From: Paramacrobiotus richtersi
Lineage: Eukaryota > Tardigrada > Eutardigrada > Parachela > Macrobiotidae
Assembly: GCA_034698045.1 (NCBI GenBank)
Contig: JAQGAU010000102.1
Coordinates: forward strand, 1 to 41,048
Reading direction: 5' to 3'
Length of the DNA: 41,048 nt
The notes beneath the pieces are model-generated. The model worked only from the letters and a program-made list of their open reading frames with translations. It was not told the DNA's origin and did not search any database. Position numbers and translations under genes: made by a program. How positions within the stretch are numbered: position 1 is the first letter of the stretch; every line of letters starts with the position of its first letter. Of this stretch, positions 10,160 through 20,686 are shown one piece after another.

Positions 10160-11120
10160 TAGTTGGATTCAGTTTGATTCAGTTTCGAAACGTTTCGATT
10201 CAGTTTCGAGGTTCGATACTGCATTAAGCAAATCATCCCGTTTTAGTATTACTGTTACTTACTAGTTACTGTTACTATTATTATTGTTAATTTCGTTCTA
10301 CTTCAAACCAAACATTCGGTACTGAAACAGAAGGTCCTCTTTCTGATATGATAGTTGTTTAGTTTCTGGTCAAACGACTCTTTCTAATATGATGGTTGCT
10401 TAGTTTCGGGTCAAACGATCAATTCTTCAGGAGGTTATCCCGTTTGTAATATTACTGTAATTTCGTTCTTTTTCAGAACAAACGTTCGGTACTGTTTCTA
10501 ATGAAGCACATAGTCGCCTTTCTCATGTAACATCCTTCATATAACACAGAAGTATTGTTTCGCGCTGCGCCGGGGTTTATGATCGGTACCTAACCAAAAT
10601 ACCCCGTTTTCAATATACATAAGTGTTGCATTTCTGCTTCCCATCAAGCAATCAATTCTTACGAAAAACGCTTCTCATGCTACCGTTGGTACTGGAACTG
10701 CAGCAAAATACTTCCTTTTTAATATTATCGTTAATTTGGTTCGTTCTGCTTCAGGTCGAACGTTTCCTACTTAAGCTATGATGCCACGTGTTCAATTAAG
10801 ACTTTTTCCTTATTCGACTTCAGGCCTCGTTCACCCGTGCCTTGTTGTAATTTCACTCTGCGCCAGGTCAAATTTTGGTACTGAGCAAACATATCCAGTT
10901 TTTAATGTTATTGTTGTTTTGTTCGCTCAAGTCAGACGTTCGGTACTTCGAAGTATTACAGCTAAAAGCTCCGTTACTGATTATTTGTTCGCTATGCGCC
11001 ACGTCAAACATTCGGCACTAAAGCAAATACTAACGTTATCCTGTACTTAATGTTGCTTTACCTTACTGGGAAGCTTCAGATCAAACGTTAAGCTTCGGCT
11101 CATACATTCGCCATTAAAGC
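10160..11120. repeat. Degenerate tandem repeat array
   Basis: A word close to TCAAACGTTCGGTACTG recurs, with changes, near 10305, 10478, 10866, 10930, 11003 and 11082. It is often preceded by a pyrimidine-rich TAATATTACTGTTAATTTCGTTC block. A short GATTCAGTTT triplication lies at about 10167-10200. The period is irregular (roughly 65-170 bp). It looks like an old minisatellite with no coding role. Confidence 0.5.
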
Positions 11121-11617
11121 AATACAATTTGAACTGCTATTTTGAATTGCGTTGTTTGTCTCGGCCAGTGTTATCTCATCAGTTTAGTTTCACCTTGAAG
11201 ATTTTACAAATAAATCAGTGTGGGCTGTGCCGGTATGAAATTTAGTTTAAAAATGTCAAGTGACCCCCTTTTGGACTATGGGAAGTCCATGGTAATCTCC
11301 GTTTATGCCAAGCTTTCGTAGTTATTCAGATTTTATTGAATTATGGGGAGGCCACGTGTAATATAGATCGTGAGTTAGATGTGCAAAGAAATAAGCACTA
11401 CAAAACGCGCAACAAAGGTAAATGAGCCGAAACAACGTCAATCACACAACACCGGATAAAAGACAGGAAACACCGTTTACGACCTTGCTCGGGTTGACTG
11501 GGCATGCACGAACTACACTGACCGTGTAAACAGCTGACTCGGACAAAAGTTAACTGCGTTAGAAAGTGTGGTCGCGCTGACTCGCGCCCGACGCACAGAA
11601 CTCGATTTCCACATGAT
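11121..11617. other. Intergenic
   Basis: No supported gene. The interval lies between the degenerate repeat array and the TIR element that begins at 11625. Confidence 0.3.
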
Positions 11618-11957
11618 GTGATATCGGGGTCCGTATAAAATAGTCACGGCAGCTAGTGTATATTGAGCTTCGCAAATCGACCCAGTGATAATTCGAATCG
11701 CAGGGCACACTACGTCATACCTTCGAATTCTATTCGTTAATTCAACATTAACCACGCCTTCAGAAAGGTACACCACGAGCCCAGCTTGGTTGTGTCGGGG
11801 TCCGTATTACATGGACCCCGGTTGTCTTGCATAGGCCGAGCTGGCATTTTGGCCAGTACTGAGCCATGGCCAAGCGTGGAGCATGAGGGTTTTGGTGTTC
11901 GATCCCATGGCCATAAGCTTGGCTGCACTGACTATTTTATACGGACCCCGGTGATAT
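11618..11957. mobile_element. 326-bp TIR element (MITE) with 7-bp TSD
   Basis: The element spans 11625-11950. The left end CGGGGTCCGTATAAAATAGT is repeated inverted at the right end, with the match extending past 21 bases. The direct repeat GTGATAT flanks both sides (11618-11624 and 11951-11957). Near the middle (about 11797-11823) the same GGGGTCCGTAT word meets its own inverted form, so the element seems to contain a second pair of ends. Between 11863 and 11911 are tRNA-like words (TGGCCAAGCGTGG; GTGTTCGATCCC) bracketed by a 7-base complementary pair, too short for a real tRNA. Superfamily not assigned. Confidence 0.8.
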
Positions 11958-12281
11958 GACATCACAGCGACAATAGGGACTAAAATTCATACCTGCTGTC
12001 ACTACTTTTGGCACAGTTCTATATATTTATGTGCAACATAATACATTTGCCTCCGGGCTGTTTATTGCTCCTCTGCATATGCAGAGAATAGGCAGTGTTG
12101 CGTGACGCGCGAAACGTTACAGCGAAGTAATGCACTAATAACTTCTATAAAATTTTTTAGCACACCGTGTGCATCTTGTTTTGTGAACCGTTTTACACAC
12201 TACATTTATACTTATCAAACCAGCAAATATCTTCAGTCCTCTGAAGAACCAAGGTCGTAACCACATTTCACATCCGAAGGA
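11958..12281. other. 5' flank of the type II membrane protein gene
   Basis: 324 bases between the MITE and the ATG at 12282. No promoter element stands out, and nothing else is seen. Confidence 0.3.
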
Positions 12282-12453
12282 ATGGAATTAAATTCGAAGC
12301 AACCGCCCCAGCCTCAGTCGTCCACAATTCCGATGGCAGTTATTAGCGGGCACGGCACTCATGGTGGTATCATTCCCGCTCGTGATAGGACTGCAAGTGC
12401 AGGCCCGCTTCTTATAACAGGCCAGCCTGCGGATCCCAGTTTTGTGCCCCAGC

Positions 12454-12619
12454 CATCTTTGCAGTGACGAATTTAGACCGGTTTCGAGGGAGGGTCCGGG
12501 CTCCTCCGACAGAAGGGTCCCCCCTTCTGTTGAATTTCGGCGAACCCACCCTATAGCATACCGGGAAGGGAGGGGGCATGGCCGCCCGCCCCCCCCCTAA
12601 ATTCGTCCATGCATCTTTG
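12454..12619. mobile_element. 150-bp hAT MITE inserted in a coding exon
   Basis: The element spans 12462-12611, bounded by CAGTGACGAATTTAG and the inverted CTAAATTCGTCCATG. The target duplication CATCTTTG is exact on both sides (12454-12461, 12612-12619). The terminal repeats match those of the 1.44-kb element at 6815-8255, so both were probably moved by the same hAT transposase. The interior is G/C-rich with no frame of its own. Its ends are not GT-AG, so splicing out as an intron is unlikely. The frame on both sides is compatible with one exon before insertion. Confidence 0.92.
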
Positions 12620-13133
12620 TTGCGCTCTTACTTGAAACAGTACGGATGCAGCCTTTTCGACCTTGTCCATGGCAAAACAAGCGAGATATTTGGCTTCAAA
12701 ACAAAAAGCAGCAAAGATATCCCTAACCTACCAGATCGTGCAGATTCTCAGCCCATACCACGGCACGCAGCCAACGGATGCGGAACCAAGGAAATGGCTC
12801 CTTGTCTCTGGGGCAAACTGACAAGCAAATACTCATGCATAGTCAGCCTATACATTGCGCTAGTCGTGCTACAAATTGGACTGGGAACATGGGGATTCAT
12901 GTTGGTGAACCAATACTGTACGTAACTGTTTCGAAACATTTCGCTTTGTTTTCTTGAGTTGCGTAGAGTCTTAAACATATGCAACTGTTTATGGTCTAGA
13001 TACTTATAGGCTAGATACCCTATCTTGCATTTCCACTATTTACTCGCCCTTAAGTTATTTACACCTTAGTTCGGGAACGCGCTTTGATACAGTATAATAT
13101 ATTACGGTTCTAATAGGGGAACATTAAGCGTTG

Positions 13134-13160
13134 CTCTTAGTCATTGAGAATGACTAAGAG
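13134..13160. repeat. 27-nt perfect hairpin at a predicted exon edge
   Basis: Arms 13134-13145 and 13149-13160 are perfectly complementary over 12 bases (CTCTTAGTCATT and AATGACTAAGAG) around a GAG loop. It covers the likely acceptor of the second exon of the interrupted membrane-protein gene. Confidence 0.7.
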
Positions 13161-13378
13161 AGGAGCCCATTATAGCGATAGACTTATGACTTCAGGCACA
13201 CATGACATAAGCGGACACATTTCATTTCGAAATATTACGATACCGGCTCCATTGAATAATGCAGTTCCAGAACAATGGTTACAAGAAATGTGGATGAATA
13301 AAACTGAGTGGAATGCCATACTCACATCGGATCGGCCGGACATTATCCTTCGGAAACATTGCTTTATCCTTCATTGCA

Positions 13379-15744
13379 GTATGTATACGCGTATTGCATA
13401 AGACACGTATGCTACCATTTAAACTGAAACGTTTCGTAACCTTGGTTTGTGTCTGATAAGAAAACAGTTTGGAAAATGCACTTTCTGACGAGCACTCAGA
13501 GTCAACGGACTAATTTTCTGATTTAGTTTTTGGCTTTTCCGTTCTTTTCACTTCTTCCAACCGGAAGACCAACTGCAAGCTGTCTTTTAATTTAAATTAC
13601 ATGTTATTTCTTGATTGCGGCAGCCATATGTTAGTGAAAGGCTTAAACGGCATGTGTTTAAACCCAGAATGGAAATTACGATAAACCCATAGTGCCTTCC
13701 CAAGCTGCGTTTAGCCCTGATAAACTTTGTACTTTTTACAGTATTTGAATAAAGGAAACAATAACTTACGCAGTGACGCGATACAAATCTGTCAAATCAA
13801 AAGCATTTTGGAATTATGCGCCAAACGAAATCTCATTGTTCACAAGAAGCCTGCAGTAACGCTTGGATAGGTATTCTGAACGGATCCAGAAGTTCAGCCA
13901 CTTTCGTCAGGTATTGCATCGTGTATAACATGCATCGACGCTTATCTCGCAAAGCTAGGTGAATATTCTAGCTGCATGTTCCGTACTGTTTTCTATTCTT
14001 GCGCAACTCCCGAACTGCACACAGCAATAACTGTGTGCTTAGGTAGATGTTGCCGATATTGCAGCGCTTAAGAACAATGACCTTCCGCAAAAAAGACGAA
14101 CTCCTTTTGTTAGTGTACAGAGTAATGTTTATAATCAAACTGATCGACTTTCACCTCATCGCGGCTATTGCTGCGTAGATACTGGCACATAGGCGGTGGA
14201 CGTCGTCGCGCATCATACACGCGCGCAGTTTGGACGTCGCGCGTCCCTGTAGCGGTACATAGGTCACTACTTGCAGATTACGTTATGGCTGCGCTCGCAC
14301 CAAACGCAGCCATAACGTAATCTCCAGCCTTTAGACTGGACTGGACAGGACAACTACAATGCGCAACGCAGTACCGGTACATGCCTCCTATACTTTACCG
14401 AGCATAGCTTGCCCTTCAAGTGGAATAACAGCGTTAACTTTGGCAGCAAAGAAAAGTTTCTTACGTCTAATTTTCTTGTTTTACATTCATGCCAATGCAC
14501 ATCCTTCATAACACAAAGTCATATTCAGCGGCATATCGAGGTGATAAGCGTAGAATTATTATTGACCGTGATAACATAGCCGTTGGATGTCTAATTTGAG
14601 CCACTATTTTGAATGATTTGCTGGATCTACATTTACTCATTACTGATAAGAGATATAATAAGAGACAGAAACATATTGTGACCGACCAGTAACTATTTAA
14701 ACGTACTTACGCTAGTACGCTTTGATGTATAACCACCAAGTGCACTCGCGCCTACCGGAGCCCTTGCTGTATCTGTACTTCGTAGTTAGTCGATGTCCAT
14801 GCATGCAACACTGTGAAACTGACAAAAACAATAAAGTAAACAATAAAGTAAACGTTTTTCTCACCGGAAATGATTGCTTGGTTTGTGGACTCAGTAGTGT
14901 AAAATAGACAGCCTCTGCACTGCTGAAGCACCAGACAGCTTGAAGAATTCTCTTTTCGACTTGTGAAACAAAAGTGTAGTCTGGTGTAACATGGTCGCAA
15001 TTTTTATTGCAGTTGCTTAATTTAATAATATGCTCAACTTGTGGATATAATTTTTGCAAAATTCTTAGATTTTTCCAAACATATCCACAAGTTCCTGTAT
15101 TATGTACCGAATATCCCAAAACTAAAAAATGAAAACTTGTCCCCTTTTCTTACTTATTTATTGCCATCGATCGTAGTCATGCGCTGCACTATAGTGGACG
15201 TCGAAAGTGAGAACAGATTACGAAAAAATACCACTAGAAGTCATTTTCTGCTGAACTAGCTTAAATTAACCCAAAGTGAAAAGTATGGATTTACCGTAGG
15301 TGCCGTTTGTCTCAAAATAACAGTGATAAACGTTCTCGTTGTGATATCAACTGGCAAACGGAAAAGTCCCATTTTCAGCCCCAGCGTTGAAGCTTCTCTT
15401 TTGTTGCATAATTTGTCAACAGACTATCACTGATTGAAAACGATAATGGTGTTTACCGCTGGTAATCAATTCTATTGTTTAATTTCTCACTATCGTTCTT
15501 GCAGCCTACGATAAGTAGACACATAATTGTTTAACGTGCACAACAACTATAGTTACTGGTTATACAATGATAATATGTTATAAATATAGTGAAAATGCTG
15601 CTGATAAGGCTCCTAAGCCGTAATATTTACAACGGCATTTAAAAGCGTCGGTAAACGCTCTGACCCAGTACACGTTTCTCAAAATTTTTGAAACCCTCAT
15701 TTTACATTTTATAACAGCAGTTGTTTACGTTGGGATACCAAGAA
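13379..15744. other. Gene-poor interval with a long hairpin; 5' flank of Ly6-like gene 4
   Basis: No gene is supported. A 19-bp perfect inverted repeat lies at 14275-14323. A minus-strand frame of 135 codons (15119-14712) contains a hydrophobic stretch and a duplicated 12-base AT word, but has no recognisable domain. The right part, from about 15404, is the 5' flank shared with Ly6-like gene 3, and a TATAAATA at 15579-15586 may be the core promoter for the gene at 15745. Confidence 0.4.
14275..14323. repeat. Perfect 19-bp inverted repeat with 11-nt loop
   Basis: The left arm 14275-14293 (AGATTACGTTATGGCTGCG) is exactly complementary to the right arm 14305-14323, separated by 11 bases. No substitutions in 19 pairs implies recent origin or a selected structure. 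No flanking target duplication is seen. Confidence 0.85.
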
Positions 15745-16372
15745 ATGGCGCTTCTCCGTTCTTATTCCTGTGTTATCATATTTATTTTGTGTAGTTTATA
15801 TCTCGGTAAGCAATATCAAGCTCCGCTTGGCACATTATCACTAACTTACATGCTAATTTTTTATTTACTTGTCTTTCTGTGTAGGGAACGTCCTCGCACT
15901 AAAATGCTATCAAACACAGCCGGACAACACGGTTCAGGAGAAAACCTGCGAGACTATATATAATGCATGCATGAAGACTGTTTCGACCACGGACTCCGCA
16001 ACCGGTGAGCGCAAGCCACTTTAAAACAACCATGAACAGTGCAATGTCAAACGTAAAATGACAAACAGTTGTACGGATACTCTCAGTACTGCATACTGTA
16101 TTTTTGGTATTTTGTAGCTAAAACTGCCAACAACCACTTCCACAGAGAACGTTGGCTTGAACATCTGCTTTTTATTTACAGCTGTAATCAAGGGCTGCAC
16201 ACTGTGGAACGACGTCATGAACTGCACGTCAGTCTCCACAGAAGTACCAAAGCAGACTACCGAATTCTGCCGCTGCAATAACGTCGATTTGTGCAATTCG
16301 GCAGGCAAAACTCATGCCTACAGCCTAATGGGTTTTGGAGTTGTTGCTGCTGTGCTTTATCGTTTGATCTAA
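15745..16372 (+). CDS. Ly6/uPAR-like GPI protein 4 (subfamily I)
   Basis: Exons 15745-15805, 15885-16004 and 16182-16372 (phase 1/1) give 123 residues. The signal peptide is MALLRSYSCVIIFILCSLYL. The eight cysteines are spaced C-x13-C-x6-C-x16-C-x8-C-x14-C-x-C-x5-CN, starting LALKCYQT and ending FCRCNNVDLCNSA. That spacing is close to the minimal eight-cysteine core of the three-finger fold and lacks the extra loop I disulfide of canonical ten-cysteine Ly6 domains. The hydrophobic tail LMGFGVVAAVLYRLI is the presumed GPI signal. Nearest paralogue is the gene at 9251, which shares exon sizes and upstream sequence. A TATAAATA lies about 160 bases before the start. Confidence 0.88.
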
Positions 16373-18293
16373 TGTTTACCGACCAAAGAAAGCTATAATT
16401 TAGTGTATCCAAAGCTGTGTACCCGACCTTTGCATGTATAATATAGTGTTGCTTTGTATTCCTTTTCCATACAACACAATAATCTGTGCATTGTATATTT
16501 CAAATGCCAAAGCAAAAAATTAACAACGACAGTAAGGAGCACGAGAACAATCGCGCATAATAACACTACCAAGAAACATATACAACTGTTCCAGCAGGTG
16601 TTATCACAGTCAGCTTGTACACGTAGTATCCAGTGCGTGGCTTTGCCAATCAGAAAAGCTCCCAAAAACAATGCAGACGGCTCTGTTTGCGTAACTAGAC
16701 TGTGTGTGTCAAAACAAAAGCATTGAACTGTCACATGTCAAATATGCCGAGACCCCGGCTTTCATATTTGTGTGTAACTGTTTATGACATTTGCAGTTCC
16801 ACGAGGTATTATTATCAAGTATTAGCTCGTCCTCTGTCTTTCGGCCATTCAAACGGGATATCTACAAAGATAGGCAAATGCTTGGGAAACGCACAGTGTA
16901 CAGTATATCTGATATATTATATCATATTATTCCATACGCAGTAGCATCTGTATGCTTTATGCCGAGCTCAAAGTGTCTTACGGGAAATTTTAGCAATCTT
17001 CTAACGTTCAATCTTAAACAGAAATGTATATATTTTCCACCGAAGCTGCAGATATTTCGTGTTTCTTCCAGTTAGCTTTGTACTTGTGCCAGTCTGGTTG
17101 CGTTGTCTGTGCCGTTTGCTAGAAGCTGTTTTTATCGATTTTTGTTACTGAGGTTCTTCTTTTTTTGAGATTTAATTAGTAATCTTTTAAATGTATGATA
17201 CTGCCAATACTGACAATTTTATGCAATAAATAGATAAATTCTATCCGTATAGCACCACTTTTCAGAGATTTCACGAAACAGATAGCAACGCTCACCATCG
17301 AAACTGATGCCGGTCAAGTAGCTCTTCAACTAAAGAATCAAACTATAAGGAGATTTACAGATTATCAAAACAGAAGTTCAAGAAATCTGGCGCTTTTGCC
17401 GCCCCGTTTTGATGTTTAGCAGTCTAATTGCTCATCAAATCAGTGGGTTTCGCTCGAAGTTCATATCACAGTGTGATGTAAAGTATAGTCATATGGATAA
17501 CTGACACGCTTTGCTGTAAAGCAGGCTTCCTTCCACAAAACATAAAGCGGAAGATTACAGCCGTCATCAAACAACAGAAAGACTTAGTAACAATTATGTT
17601 TAATCTCATCTATGGTAGTATTCTTCAGAGGTCAGTCTTCCCTAAACTGTGCAAGTGATGCTGGCCTTCTACAATTTGGAACTTTTCGCCGTTTGAAACT
17701 TTTCGTAAACAAAAACCGTTCAGTGCATTTGACAAAAAATACTAGACTCACATGTCCGTCGCGTTATTAGTCACAAGACGGTTAAACCATGACTGCAGTA
17801 GGCCTTCTCAGACATTCACGAATGTGGTGCGGAAACTAACGGCCTGAAACCGTTATCGGCTCTGGCGCCGTTATCATTGGCCAACAGCACGATTCATGCT
17901 GAATGTGCGTTACGGCTCTAAACAAGTATCAGTTTGCCTTGATTCATTACATCGCTTGTTTGATTTAAAGCACGTTACGCAATACTTACACATCGAAGCG
18001 CTTGAAAGGAGAAGTAAAGCTTAATTTAGCCGACAGAATTGTAACTGTTTCAAACGATGTGCTATCCAGCAGTTTATAAATAGCCTACGTTCTCTGTACA
18101 GTGCAACACTAGCCAGGGTTAGCGTGAACGGAGTACGCTGCACTAACGTTCATTCTTGGTTTTTTTCCTCTCGCTTCCGATTCATAATTATGCAATAACT
18201 ACAGCGCTTCTGTTTTGTTCGCAAGTGTTTGCTCCGTAAAGTTTCCTTTGTTTTCTGTTTATACCTAGCTTCTACGGTCAGGACGGCTTAAGA
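16373..18293. other. Gene-poor interval
   Basis: No supported gene in about 1.9 kb. A minus-strand frame at 16734-16393 has a hydrophobic run but no domain or splice support. AATAAA occurs near 17225, far from any gene here. The right end holds the promoter of Ly6-like gene 5. Confidence 0.35.
18075..18110 (+). promoter_or_regulatory. Candidate TATA promoter for Ly6-like gene 5
   Basis: TATAAATA at 18075-18082 is followed about 25-30 bases later by TACAGTGC, a possible initiator. This would give a leader of about 190 bases before the ATG at 18294. Motif-based only. Confidence 0.4.
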
Positions 18294-19439
18294 ATGACCG
18301 CATTTTGCGCTTACGTGGCAATAGCTTTATTGTCCGTAAACTTAAGTGAGTACAGTACACCCTTTTTTGACTCCGCCTACACAATTTTTTGTGACGTTAT
18401 CCTTACACTTCTTTTTGTTTATGCTGTTGCGCAGGCACAGTGATGTCACTGAGATGCGATGTTGGTTCCCGAGTCACTGGGACACTTCATGTTCGCGACC
18501 AGGACTGCCGAGAACTTTATGTAGACAGAGCTCCGGTTTGCACGAAAACTACAACCTACGATCATCAGAGGATTATTGGTACGATTATAAAAGAAAATGC
18601 AGCGATCGCTGTGCGATCCTGTGGTATATTCAGGCTTTTTCACATGGTATAGAAACAATCACACTACTAGTAATTACTGATTAATGGTAATTATTGCACT
18701 TGGCATTATGTGATTACCTTTATGCACACCTTGGTGTCCGGGGAAAGTACAACCAACAAATTGATTTTACTGCCCACTGCGTAATTTTACTACTTCGGAC
18801 GACCTCTGAAAGAAAACATATGTAATATTCCAAGATTTGATTAATCGAGTACGAAAAACCTAAGGCTAAAGAGAGCAAATGCATGTCTTTGTAGAGCGGC
18901 CATGTATCTGTGACCACTAGCAGAACAGATGTCTACGAAAGTCTTTAAAGAGTTGTTACCCTTATGACTAACCTCGTGCGCCATACAGAACGGTGTTTGA
19001 CTGTTCCTGGTAACCTAAAGACGTGCCGTTTCCGTGACATTGGTATTTCCCAAATTCCCATACATGTTGCGTATTGCAAATACCAAGATTCCAAAGTATG
19101 CAGAGTTAAAAAAAACGCGACCGTCTCAAATCTAAGATGCTATACTAACGCCAGTAACAGTAGTAATCCAACTGTTTATCTGCAGGACAAACCAAGGGCT
19201 GCGCCAACTGGTCCGGCAGAATGGAGTGCAAGACAGAACCAACGGGATCGGTATTTGTGGAGACGTGCTACTGTAATACGGATTTCTGCAATGCGGAGCC
19301 GCTCGTCACCATGCCGGCTGCGACGGTTGCCCCGGCTGGCCCCGTAGTGGCGCTTAAACCGAATGCGGCTGTAAAGACAAGCGTACCGCATATGTTGGGA
19401 CTGGGAGTTGTGTTAATTGTTGCCAGCCACCTTTTTTAA
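18294..19439 (+). CDS. Ly6/uPAR-like GPI protein 5 (subfamily I, extended stalk)
   Basis: Exons 18294-18345, 18435-18578 and 19186-19439 (phase 1/1) give 149 residues. The signal peptide is MTAFCAYVAIALLSVNL. The LU domain runs from MSLRCDVG to ETCYCNTDFCNAE with eight cysteines and the KGCANWSGRMEC segment typical of this subfamily. Between CNAE and the hydrophobic GPI tail (MLGLGVVLIVASHLF) is an Ala/Pro/Val-rich stalk of about 35 residues that the other array members, except the gene at 20687, lack. The second intron is long (607 bp) and contains a Cys-rich open frame that could be an alternative exon. Confidence 0.82.
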
Positions 19440-20686
19440 TTGTACACGATGTCCAAAACGTTCCACACGACCGAATTTCGTGGACTTTTTCCAGGATTCT
19501 GCTGCCGTGAGGGTTTGCTAAAAATTTGTTCGAGATCATTTGAACTGCTGTCATGCGAATATCAGTGCGCATTCTATTAAACGTGGATTATCAGTTCTCA
19601 TTGCCGTTTTAAAATTAAGGAACGTTTTGACTGCTTATATGTATCAAAAACCTTCGACCAAACAACAGGAGTGACCGAAGAGCAGCTGATAGCTTGAGAA
19701 TTCAACTGCGATGGTATATTAGAAAATCCCTCTTGGTGGCAGAACAGGGTGTCAGAATTACGAAAAGTAAAAAAAAAAGCCGTCTGTAGATCGACAGTTT
19801 GCATATCTGACGATACCCTGTTAATCGCGTCAGAGAATCGCGTAACAGTTGTCGGTTTTTACAGTAAACTATATGATTATTATCACTGTACGATGCATCG
19901 GTCCGTATGCAAATTGAATTAAGATAAAAATTATTTGGTATCCGCTCATGATCACCCAGCATCCGAGGAAATATCGGTGCTGCTTTTGCAGTTCGACCGA
20001 TAACAGCCTGGTTCGCGCCTTTGCAGAACTATACAAATTATGCTGTGTTCGTCGACAGCAACATCCTGTGGGAACAAGAAAACAACCCAATCTTGTTAAA
20101 CTCAGCCATGTCCGGTACAAATCTTGTAATAAAAACACGGTGTCCACATATGTGTGTTGAAACCTTGAAAAAAGTGTGGAATCTTGCACATTATGGCGTA
20201 AGTGGTAGAGGAGTACGACTACTGTCGATCTGGTGAGTCACATAAGTTCATAACCATGACGTATGTGTATTCCCATTTTTGTGTTCATTCGGCTGGTAGT
20301 GTTTCACTGTGTGTCACAGTGTGTGGAATAAAGTTGTGAACGAGTTGAAATTGTCGCCCTGTTTAATCGTTCACGATCGCGTTTAGACGACACAATATTA
20401 TGGTACAGATCCAGACACTAAGTAGCCTTGCTAATTTTAGCCCGCATAATTAGTTTAACGTGCGCGGTTGCCGATCCTGATTTGAAAAAGTGTATTGCAG
20501 GCGTCTGCAAATACCGCTGGCTGGTTCTTTCTGATGTTGCGCAACATGTTCCACGGTGAGCCGTTCATTCTAGCGCTATACGTTGCATTCTGTCTCGCAA
20601 AGTTATAAATGAAGTGTTTTCGTTTGATTTCTCAGTGTGGTTCTTCCGTACATACCTGGATGTGCCTACGCATATGATGAGCCACA
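19440..20686. other. Intergenic between Ly6-like genes 5 and 6
   Basis: A plus frame at 20021-20236 (about 70 codons) follows a TTTGCAG acceptor-like site and is trailed by AATAAA near 20325. It has no recognisable domain, so it could be a 3' exon of an unseen gene or chance. Otherwise nothing is supported. Confidence 0.3.

Larger units (their letters stand above)
12282..13378 (+). pseudogene. Type II membrane protein gene interrupted by a hAT MITE
   Basis: ATG at 12282 opens a Pro/Gln-rich N-terminus that stops at TGA 12465-12467, inside a 150-bp transposon. Right of the element the same frame continues through the duplicated target word as LRSYLKQYGCSLFDL and on to one membrane segment (IVSLYIALVVLQIGLGTW), then a donor near 12916-12922. 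A further exon, ending at a GTATGT donor at 13379, encodes an ectodomain-like piece (ISFRNITIPAP, a Trp-rich stretch, HCFILHC). The exon boundary near 13141-13163 is uncertain because it lies in a hairpin. N-in/C-out topology is likely. I do not recognise the family, and later exons were not found. As it stands the allele encodes only 61 residues. Confidence 0.6.

Noticed and set aside
11863-11911. tRNA gene
   Set aside because: A- and B-box-like words and a 7-base closing pair are present, but the unit is about 49 nt, too short for a cloverleaf, and it lies within a transposon.
12462-12611. The exonic insert as a normal intron
   Set aside because: Its ends are transposon termini with an exact 8-bp target duplication and are not GT-AG.
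14712-15119. Minus-strand 135-codon protein
   Set aside because: Contains a duplicated AT-rich 12-base word and no recognisable domain; open frame probably by chance.
16393-16734. Minus-strand membrane protein
   Set aside because: A hydrophobic run alone, in low-complexity sequence after a Ly6-like gene, with no start context or partner exons.
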